Assembly (NCBI GenBank): GCA_004151065.3
Contig: NWUY0300026248.1
Location: 1 to 16,029, forward strand
DNA: 16,029 nucleotides
Direction of reading: 5' to 3'
Source of the DNA: Larix sibirica
Lineage: Eukaryota; Streptophyta; Pinopsida; Pinales; Pinaceae
In this document: one piece after another, positions 9,667-16,029 of the stretch
Numbering within the stretch: the first letter of the stretch is position 1
Layout: every line of letters begins with the position of its first letter
The notes under the pieces: model-generated
The model's database searches: none
The model's input: the letters and a program-made list of their open reading frames with translations, nothing else
What the model was told of the DNA's origin: nothing
Program-made: the position numbers and the translations under genes

Positions 9667-10100
9667 GCGCATTGGCATACCGATGCACTCCATATTAACA
9701 GATGCACCACTACGACTAAATTAGAAAAAATAATATTTCACCATATAGTCTAGTGCATGTTAATTACAACGCCACATCGTATACGGTGTGTAATCATAAT
9801 TAACACAAAACAACAGTAGTATGTAATAAGCGCATTGTTTCTCTGGTTGTACCAGTGCGCTCCATATTAACAAACACATCACTACGACTAAATAAATAAA
9901 TAAATTCACCATATAGTCTAATGTGCGCTACTTATATAGACACACCATATAATGTGTGTAATCAAAATTAGCATGCACCGCTCGTAATGTGTAATAAGTG
10001 CATCGTTTCTCTTGTGTGCTTATTATTAACATACACACATCTCTATCTTTATAAAAAAAAAAACACCACATTTTGTGATATTTTCACACATAGACATGCT
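9667..10100. repeat. Tandem repeat, about 165 bp period, 2.5 copies
   Basis: Copy A spans 9667-9829, copy B 9830-9997, and a partial copy C starts at 9998. Shared landmarks in order are GCGCATTG, CTCCATATTAACA, CACTACGACTAAAT, TTCACCATATAGTCTA, GTGTGTAATCA and ATGTAATAA. Copy C keeps GTGCATCGTTTCTCT and ATTAACATACACA, then fades. A 71-codon open frame over copy A is explained by the repeat and is not called as a gene. Confidence 0.8.
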
Positions 10101-10130
10101 CATATTGGTCCATTTGATTAAGATGTGTGC

Positions 10131-10178
10131 ACCATACATGGTGCGGACCATACACAGTGCAGACCATACACAGTGCAC
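10131..10178. repeat. 16-bp tandem repeat, three copies
   Basis: Three adjacent units: ACCATACATGGTGCGG (10131), ACCATACACAGTGCAG (10147) and ACCATACACAGTGCAC (10163). The last two differ at one base. The short repeat is embedded in the larger TGCAC-rich repeat cluster. Confidence 0.9.
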
Positions 10179-10240
10179 ACCTCCATTGTTTATTGTTAAA
10201 ATCATTTGTCCAATAGAAGGTGCGTTTTGCATCTTTTGTG

Positions 10241-10445
10241 TGTTGTAATTAGTTTAGCATGCCGCTATCAGTGCCCTGTAGATACAAAAGCACTGTGTTT
10301 GGTGCTTTAATGCTATTGTAGGACACTAGGCTTATCTTATTGTTATTATATTTGTTTTGTGTTTTTTTGCATTGTAATTAGTCCAACTCATTGTTACCGA
10401 TGCATTGTAGATACCAACGCACCCCTAGCAGTGCATTAGGGTTAT
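10241..10445. repeat. Degenerate direct repeat, 129-bp offset
   Basis: TTGTAATTAGT followed by CATTG/GCCGCTA..., CTGTAGATAC, a GCAC core and AGTGCATTA/GGTGCTTTA occurs from 10243 and again from 10372. Order and spacing of the blocks are kept although identity is moderate. It continues the repeat cluster that begins at 8985. Confidence 0.6.
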
Positions 10446-10536
10446 GTGGGCACACTACCTATGAAATTCATGTATTTTGAGAAAAATAAATTGATCTTAA
10501 TATATAAAATGGTCATTTAATGAATTTTTTTTAAGC

Positions 10537-10574
10537 TGTGTATGTGCGTGCGTGTGTGTGCATGCGCGCGTATG
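10537..10574. repeat. 38-bp perfect alternating pyrimidine-purine tract
   Basis: From 10537 to 10574 every step alternates pyrimidine and purine (TGTGTATGTGCGTGCG, then TGTGTGTGCATG, then CGCGCGTATG). It is mostly TG and CG steps, the type of sequence that favours left-handed Z-DNA. It lies directly upstream of the decayed coding region starting near 10579. Confidence 0.85.
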
Positions 10575-10578
10575 AGAC

Positions 10579-11250
10579 CGCTGGAAGTTATATGTGAATA
10601 AGAGATGCAAGCAGCAGCAATAGAAAGTGCAGGTGGACCTGTATAATGTTGTGCGGAAGTGGGAGGCCTGAGAGAGGGAGAGGGATTTGTACCCTCACCT
10701 GTTTACATCATAGACTTGACTCCTCTTGAGGGACATTGACCTCCTCAAGTTCTATGAGGAGGCTACATCCCTAAAGGGGAACTCAACTTTACTAATGTAG
10801 TTTTTTCGAAGCTGGGATCAACAAAGACAAGCATTTCGGTTCGGTTTCGATGTCTGGTTCCAACCCACAAAGGAGGACATATATTTCATCACTAGTCTAT
10901 CCAAGAGAGGGGACGATTTTCCCCAGTTTCTTGATGTCCCACCAGGTGTTGCAACATAGAGTCAGCTCTCTTACTCTCAAAGATATATCAATCGGCACAT
11001 CACTAACCCCATAGATTTTCAGGTTTCTGGTGGACATCTTTAGATAGCTTCTTTCAATGCAGATGATGTTAGGAGCCTCTCACTTTTGGTCACGACAGTG
11101 GCCCACTTCACCACTGATGGGAAGTGCAATAGTTGCCCTCTATTATATTATGTAGATTCTTTAGTGCAAAGACCTAGATGCATTAGGTGGTCTGCCATTT
11201 TTTTTGCGGTAGTTTTGTTTTGCTTTGGATTGATGACGTGCACAGTTTGA
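10579..11250 (+). pseudogene. Decayed coding region of unknown family, 5' part
   Basis: One frame (codon phase of 10732) holds protein-like sequence for about 220 codons with stops at 10621, 10669, 10711, 10717, 10798, 10957 and 11041, closing at TGA 11248. Readable landmarks are VQVDLYNVVRKWEA, DIDLLKFYEEATSLKG, FRFGFDVWFQPTKEDIYFIT, SLSKRGDDFPQFLDVPPGV, ADDVRSLSLLVTTVAHFTTD and CPLLYYVDSLVQRPR. The GC content is clearly higher than in the flanks, which also argues for former coding DNA. The last 25 codons (after IRW) become hydrophobic and may be intronic or shifted. I do not recognise a Pfam-type domain. It may be a conifer-specific hypothetical protein family or a retroelement ORF; this is inference only. 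No start codon is evident. Confidence 0.55.
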
Positions 11251-11346
11251 GGGGAGGGGTGAATTCCCTTTTGCTTTAGAGTTATTTTGTTTATTTTTAA
11301 AGATTTTTTCGATCTCTAAGCCATCATTTGACAGTTGCCCTCTCAG

Positions 11347-11777
11347 GTCGATGACCGAGGCACTTATGCACATTTGGGGAGAGATGATGCCCAAGAGGGG
11401 CTAGTTGGATTTCCCAGGTAGGATCACCTCGGAGACACTGGAGTTACTTCCCAGCGAGGATGATCATAGATCTTACGGTGTATCCATACGTAGGGATGGA
11501 TTGGAAAGGATGTCGGAACATCCTTTTCACCTGGGATGGGCCACTGGATGCCAAAGGTAATCTTAGCGTTATGTTTAAATTAATCTAGTTGCATTTTATT
11601 GTCTCAATGCGAATGTAATTCATTTTAACATTTTATTTAAATTCTTGTATTAAATTGTTTAATAAAATTGTCTAAGTATTGTTGTGAACTGTATATTTTG
11701 CAGATATTGTCACTTATGTTGGGGAGGAGCCTCCCCGGGTAACGAACGAGGAGATAGCTAAGCCTAAGGCAATGTAA
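11347..11777 (+). pseudogene. Decayed coding region of unknown family, 3' part, with one intron
   Basis: This probably continues the preceding pseudogene. A pyrimidine-rich stretch ending in CAG at 11346 could be an acceptor site. After it one frame reads ALMHIWGEMMPKRG, a TAG at 11402, then FPGRITSETLELLPSEDDH. Near 11478 the signal shifts frame and reads VYPYVGMDWKGCRNILFTWD up to 11556. After removal of the intron 11557-11703 the frame continues as DIVTYVGEEPPRVTNEEIAK and ends at TAA 11775. The clean continuation across the intron supports a spliced origin. The frameshift and the stop at 11402 make it a pseudogene as it stands. Confidence 0.45.
11557..11703 (+). other. Probable spliceosomal intron, 147 bp
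   Basis: The donor is CCAAAG|GTAATC and the acceptor is TATATTTTGCAG|AT. The interior is AT-rich and T-rich, unlike the GC-richer flanks, and has stops in all frames. Splicing joins GCC AAA G to AT ATT GTC as an intact GAT codon and extends the frame by about 25 codons. Functionality was not tested. Confidence 0.6.
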
Positions 11778-12415
11778 TGTCCCTGAACCTTATCTAAGGT
11801 TAAGGGTGCTAATATTAAGTTAATTTTAAGTGCAACATATTGAGACTAAATATAATTATCAAGCCCTTCAAATAATCCAACTCTTGATTCCAAAGTCAAA
11901 TTATTTGTTAAAGTTGTGATATTTAATTAATAACTTAATTAAGATAATTACAACACTCAATTAAGTTTAATTACCAAATATCCTAATCGCATCAAAACAT
12001 GGTTAAGGAATAATATTCATCATCCTTAGTGAGATTAAGGTCCCAAAACCCANATGCTTTACAAATCACATACATGACTTTGATATGCATAAGATGTATG
12101 CAGTTTTACTCTCTAAAATGAGTATGCATTTTGTTTACCTATCCTCTGTGGCCTTACCATGGTAGGATCGGGATTGCTTGGGACTAGGTGTTGTAACACG
12201 TACTTGTTTTGGTTTTTTAAAACTTGAACGAGTTTCTTGAATCTACCATTGCATCTAAAAGATCCCTCATCTTTGTGCACTCTCCCATAATCCTTCAAAG
12301 AACACCCTTTCAACATTAGCTCCTCAAGCTTATTATTACCCCATTAATGTCATTTACTAAATTGTTCGGCTTTGAGTCATGTACATTATTAGTTGGAGCC
12401 ATGACATCTTGTTTC
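11778..12415. other. Intergenic DNA with one ambiguous base
   Basis: AT-rich, no coding signal. The N at 12053 (in CCCANATGC) is an unresolved base in the assembly. A minus-strand 67-codon frame (12113-12316) shows no motif. Confidence 0.45.
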
Positions 12416-12676
12416 CTAAGTACATCCACCCAACAATGTTTAATCACTGACTCCATGTATTAAGTGGGTTTCATGTGTTTCTTTGTTTGGTCTAATGAAC
12501 ATTTTTTTCTGAGTATGGTGATGTCATGGGGGATTACTCGAAGTATTCTCTAAGCACATCCACCCAGCGGTGTTCAATCACTGACTCCATGCATTAAGTG
12601 AGCTTCATGTGTTTTTCTATTTGGTCTAATGGACATTTTTTTTAGTATTGTGATGTCATGGGGGCTTGCTCAAAGT
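12416..12676. repeat. Tandem duplication, 134-bp unit
   Basis: Copy 1 (12416-12549) and copy 2 (12550-12676) share CTAAG.ACATCCACCCA, AATCACTGACTCCATG, TTTGGTCTAATG.ACATTTTTTT and TGTGATGTCATGGGGG in the same order. Identity is about 85 percent by eye. There is no coding frame. Confidence 0.85.
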
Positions 12677-13058
12677 TATATGTTCATGTCTAATACATGC
12701 ACCTAGTGATAATCCTTATACTCGAAGAGGATTTCATTTGAAAGACCTTTGCTAAATTCAACATCAATTTAAATTCAAATAAAGGTAGAATTTTACATGC
12801 CCTTGATGAGAGGGGCCAAGGTAATAAAGTCACCAAGAGTATTACAGATGACCATGAGATAATTTTTTCTAAACTCTGGAAAATGGATTAAGCGGTTTTA
12901 TCGAAATTAAAATCAATAAAAATTATTCAAAATGCAAATTAAACTTGGGAGTTCACTAATTTTTTCTCAAGAATCAAAAGCCTTCTTCAATAGCAACAAA
13001 AATAGATATCTTTATAATAAATTCTCGAAAAAAATAATTCCTTAACACAAGTTTGAAT

Positions 13059-13190
13059 CAACACTAAATCCATAGGAAACCCAAGAATTAAATATCCAAT
13101 AACAAAGACAACAACACTAAATCCATAACAAAGGACACCAAAGAATTAAATATCCAATAACAAAGGCAACAACTCAAGAATTAAATATCT
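13059..13190. repeat. Tandem repeat, 53-58-bp unit, about 2.3 copies
   Basis: CAACACTAAATCCATA starts at 13059 and 13112. AGAATTAAATATCCAATAAC occurs at 13084 and 13142, with a third partial copy (AAGAATTAAATATCT) at 13176. The two offsets differ (53 and 58), so there is an indel inside the unit. Confidence 0.8.
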
Positions 13191-13541
13191 AAACTAGAAG
13201 GTGTTTCAACTTTAGCCAAAAACCATTAAAAGTACATATCAACCCATGAGTTAAGTATCTATAGATTCCTATTTGATTTGAAAAGTAGCTAACTTGAAAA
13301 TTAGAACAAGGACAATATTCTAACATGAAAAGATGAAACCAAAACTTTACCCAAGTATAAATTGTCTTTAAAACATAAATTCTTAAAAATTAAATAATCC
13401 ATAGAAAATAGTTCATTTAGTAAAGATAGTCCCACTATATTGCCCACAAAACCTTTGCTTCAAGAAAACAAAACACTAATATCTGTAGTTTCTTTGAGCA
13501 AATGCATCACGTATTTTGTGGGCCATGTTTTTGGGAATATT

Positions 13542-13559
13542 ACGTGTAATATTACACGT
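13542..13559. repeat. 18-bp perfect palindrome with TAATATTAC and a G-box
   Basis: ACGTGTAATATTACACGT is its own reverse complement. It contains the nonamer TAATATTAC (13547-13555) and overlaps CACGTG (13555-13560), the plant G-box core. A second AATATTACGTG lies just upstream at about 13537. With no gene nearby, a regulatory role is unsupported. Confidence 0.7.
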
Positions 13560-13873
13560 GTTCTCCATAGCATACAATTAAATATAAAGGTTTTCATTTT
13601 CAGTAATTGAGTAGGCAATGATAGCCTTTCATAAAGAAAGTTGCTTTCCATACAATGCAATACAAACGTTTTCACAAGCGTGCCTATTTTGTGTGTTCCT
13701 ATTTGGCAATGATGAAGCTGTGACAAAGAAAGCTTGTGGTATTACCACCATAAGATTGTTTTCTAAAATCAAATAAATGTATTGCCAGAGTTGAGGACGA
13801 GAGCTAGTGTTTATATTTGAGCTTGAGGTACATGCAATTATGGTTGGGATGGTATTTTCTTTTTTGTATAGTT

Positions 13874-13900
13874 TAGTGGGTATGCACTAGATACCCACTA
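13874..13900. repeat. Short perfect hairpin, 10-bp stem and 7-nt loop
   Basis: TAGTGGGTAT (13874) and ATACCCACTA (13891) are exact reverse complements around the loop GCACTAG. No T-run follows and no gene ends nearby, so it is not called a terminator. Confidence 0.8.
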
Positions 13901-14053
13901 GACTTTGTTGGTCAAGCGTGCCACAAGGTTTCTAAGAACTCTCTAGATCTTTAACAATGTCAGAAGATGGGTCATTTTTGTTGTGCTATTTTATATGTAC
14001 ATTGTTTGAGGAAGTAGAAAACACAATTATCCGAAGATAATGATTCTCCTTTT

Positions 14054-14134
14054 AAGGATATCCATATTGGCTATATTTTTTATTTTTGAATAAAAGGATA
14101 TCCACATGAGGTATATTTTTATTTTTGAATATGG
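14054..14134. repeat. 40-bp tandem duplication
   Basis: AAGGATATCCA followed by GGCTATATTTTT or AGGTATATTTTT and then ATTTTTGAATA occurs at 14054 and again at 14094. The copies are nearly identical, so the duplication is probably recent compared with the other repeats. Confidence 0.85.
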
Positions 14135-15685
14135 TGGTGTTAGTGAATTGTATATTAAATGCATTATTGGAATAATTTGTGGATTGCAAAATTTTGAATT
14201 TCGTATTTAATTTTTAGATGAAGGAGGTATGGAAGCCAAGTGAATTTAATTATTATAATGTCCTTGGTTATCAAACTAAGGTTTAGGATAATGATTAGTT
14301 CTTAGAGGGCTAATTTAATATTAAGCAAAGTGGAAAATAGAATAATTAAATTAATTTATCAAATGAAATAAATAAAATTGTCTTTAATTAAGTTGAGACA
14401 CTTTCAATCTTTTGAATTTAGTTATCAAATTAAACTAGGTAGTCTTATCATAAGAGGCTAAGAGCTCATTGCGACTATTAAAATCCCTAATTAGCATCTC
14501 AAGTAACCATCTACAACCTTATACTATTTAGGTTCCATATTAAAAAGGATTTCTGAAAGATAATCTTTAGAATAGATTTCTGCGACAGTTAATTAAGCTA
14601 ACGACATTATTCCTTTCTAGCTGGTTAGCATCAATTTCAGATCTGATCACAGGATATAACTTACAACCATAGAAATATGGCATATTTAATCCATATAGGA
14701 CATTCATCTTCAACTATTGATATGCCTCATAAATTAGATTTATTCCTAGTTTTTGAAATACAAAACCAGTTAGCAGGATTTCAACTAGTTGCAACTAGTT
14801 TATTGGAAAACTTTATAAAAGGTTTGTGCTACAATTAAGAGACAATATACAACCATAAATGACTCATTTAAATGTACAAGTACAAAAAAATAAACATTAT
14901 CAAATGATTTAGATTCAGAGAAGTATGTACGGAGCATTCAAATTTCTAAAGAAACTACTAGACTAGTTTCTAGGAAAAACTAGGAAGTTATCTGTAAGAT
15001 CTTTAGTGTTGTTATGTGTGTGCTTGTGAGGCTTGAAATTAAGAAATAACACATAATTACACAACCATATGATGTAAACTATATCCACACCACAACCAAA
15101 TCAAAACAGATGGCACTAGCTGCAATCACATCCCACAAAATCAATTCCCGATGGCTGTCCCCTACAACCATTTTTCACTAATATATTTCATATTATATGG
15201 CTTCCTCCCTCCAACCATCAACCAATATGACATTCAGATTACATTATTCAAACTATGATCTGCAAATAGGAGCATACATGCTCAGAACATTTCCAATCTA
15301 ACAACTGGTGCGCTCATCTTAGCACCGAGAAATCTGTTGGACCAAAACACACATATCTTGGTCATCCATAAAGATTTTTCGATGAAATGAAAGGATATCC
15401 TTAATGGAAATGTTGTTCTGAATGAAATAGAACAAGTATCATCACTCATAAATGAGCAAAAATGGGTGAAATAGAACCTCTGGTTTCACCCTCTTATCAT
15501 CATAAGAGTTACTTTCATAAACTATGAAGGAGGGGAGAAAGAATAGAAATTAGAGGAGTTCCAATACAAAGTATCAAGAGCCATCCAACATGAATATAAG
15601 TCTTGGAACATCATCCATAAACAATTCCATAATTCATTTCATCCTCCATGGCACATAAACATAATAAAATAACAAAAATAAGTAT
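14135..15685. other. AT-rich intergenic DNA, no gene seen
   Basis: This contains one 18-bp perfect palindrome at 14783-14800 (AACTAGTTGCAACTAGTT) and a small inverted repeat near 15498 (CTCTTAT-CATC-ATAAGAG). Nothing else structured was noticed on either strand. Confidence 0.45.
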
Positions 15686-15964
15686 ATGAACAAATACTTA
15701 CCTTTGATGACAACTGGATGTAGCAGGACAACTTTCCTCCCAACCATAGACACATTGAAGCCTTCATTGATTGAACAAGTCACCCCCGAGTTGAGACCAT
15801 GGATTCACAAGTATAGGTACACTCTGTCTAGCAACTCTCAGAACTACCTCTTTCGAGAAGACAATGCTGCCCACTACTACTTTCATGTCTGTCTCCACTG
15901 CCTATGGGATGTGACTCCTCTCACCAACACATTTCATGGCTTCCTATGCGAGAACCTGGACTAG
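15686..15964 (+). CDS. Hypothetical 92-codon ORF (weak)
   Basis: The frame is open from ATG 15686 (a second ATG at 15704 is possible) to TAG 15962. The translation has a balanced composition with several Trp, Cys and His residues (PELRPWIHKYRYTL, YYFHVCLHCLWDV), but I recognise no domain. The start context is poor and no promoter was seen. The local rise in GC suggests former coding DNA, yet the true strand is uncertain. On the minus strand a near-perfect donor CAAAG|GTAAGT falls at 15702/15701, and two minus-strand frames are open for part of this stretch. It may be a fragment of a gene or element continuing beyond the window. Confidence 0.2.
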   Translation: MNKYLPLMTTGCSRTTFLPTIDTLKPSLIEQVTPELRPWIHKYRYTLSSNSQNYLFREDNAAHYYFHVCLHCLWDVTPLTNTFHGFLCENLD

Positions 15965-16029
15965 TAGAGTGATATAATGGAAGCAAAGGGAAACAACTAG
16001 ACTACCTATAAGTATCAACACTCTCTCAA

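Noticed and set aside
9538-9753. Plus-strand 71-codon frame
   Set aside because: Its 3' half lies in copy A of the 165-bp tandem repeat, the frame is not kept in copy B, and it has no ATG start.
11161-11394. Minus-strand 77-codon frame
   Set aside because: It lies antisense to the decayed coding region 10579-11777, which has the better protein-like signal on the plus strand.
13547-13555. Integrated geminivirus origin suggested by TAATATTAC
   Set aside because: The nonamer is expected by chance in this composition, the stem is short and not GC-rich, and no Rep remnant is visible.
13460-13726. Minus-strand 88-codon frame, with a neighbouring frame giving LYGKQLSL, faintly like a pentatricopeptide repeat
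   Set aside because: The similarity rests on a few residues, needs stops to be ignored and shows no second repeat unit.
1-16029. CRISPR arrays, operons, bacterial promoters, tRNA or rRNA genes
   Set aside because: No regularly spaced identical repeats with unique spacers, no cloverleaf or rRNA-like sequence, and a clearly eukaryotic, transposon-rich character.

Overview
This window looks like non-genic nuclear DNA from a plant with a large, repeat-rich genome. A gymnosperm is my best guess, because the degenerate Ty1/copia pol reads like copia elements I associate with conifers; that is an impression from memory, not a search. The DNA is AT-rich, no long intact gene is present on either strand, and almost everything recognisable is a decayed mobile element or a degenerate tandem repeat. 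One ambiguous base (N) sits at 12053. Nothing suggests a bacterial, organellar or viral replicon.

Layout: (1) 1-639, AT-rich, no supported feature. (2) 640-2474, + strand, a decayed open frame of about 600 codons read in several frames. It has a good plant start context (ACCATGG), a basic charged middle and a coiled-coil-like second half. The family is not recognised with certainty, but it resembles ORF1/gag-like proteins of plant retroelements. (3) 2475-4214, no coding signal. (4) 4215-4925, a C-poor, G/T-rich tract of degenerate telomere-like and GGTCAATATGGTCAA-type repeats. (5) 4932 to about 7500, + strand, a badly damaged Ty1/copia retrotransposon. It has a 325-bp 5' LTR (TGTTGG...CCAACA), an adjoining tRNA-iMet-type primer binding site, a protease remnant, a pre-integrase remnant and an SH3-like/post-integrase remnant. 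The gag and the integrase catalytic core are missing, reverse transcriptase is not securely visible, and no 3' LTR was found. (6) 7585-7769, a foldback element with two ungapped 83-bp arms. (7) 8411-8443, a compound CT/AT microsatellite. (8) 8985-10445, a cluster of degenerate tandem repeats rich in TGCAC/GTGCG motifs, ending in a 38-bp alternating pyrimidine-purine tract at 10537-10574. (9) 10579-11777, a second decayed coding region of unknown family, with an apparent 147-bp intron near its 3' end. (10) 11778-16029, AT-rich DNA with several small tandem duplications, palindromes and one weak 92-codon ORF at the right end.

The three decayed coding regions share a decay pattern: most premature stops are TAA or TAG where a Gln codon would fit, or TGA where Arg would fit. 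The copia protease active-site motif is altered mostly by C-to-T or G-to-A changes. This fits mutation of methylated cytosines in long-silenced elements. No intact gene system or functional operon-like unit is present. The most unusual items are the two unknown decayed ORFs, the LTR that is itself a long inverted repeat, and the 185-bp foldback.
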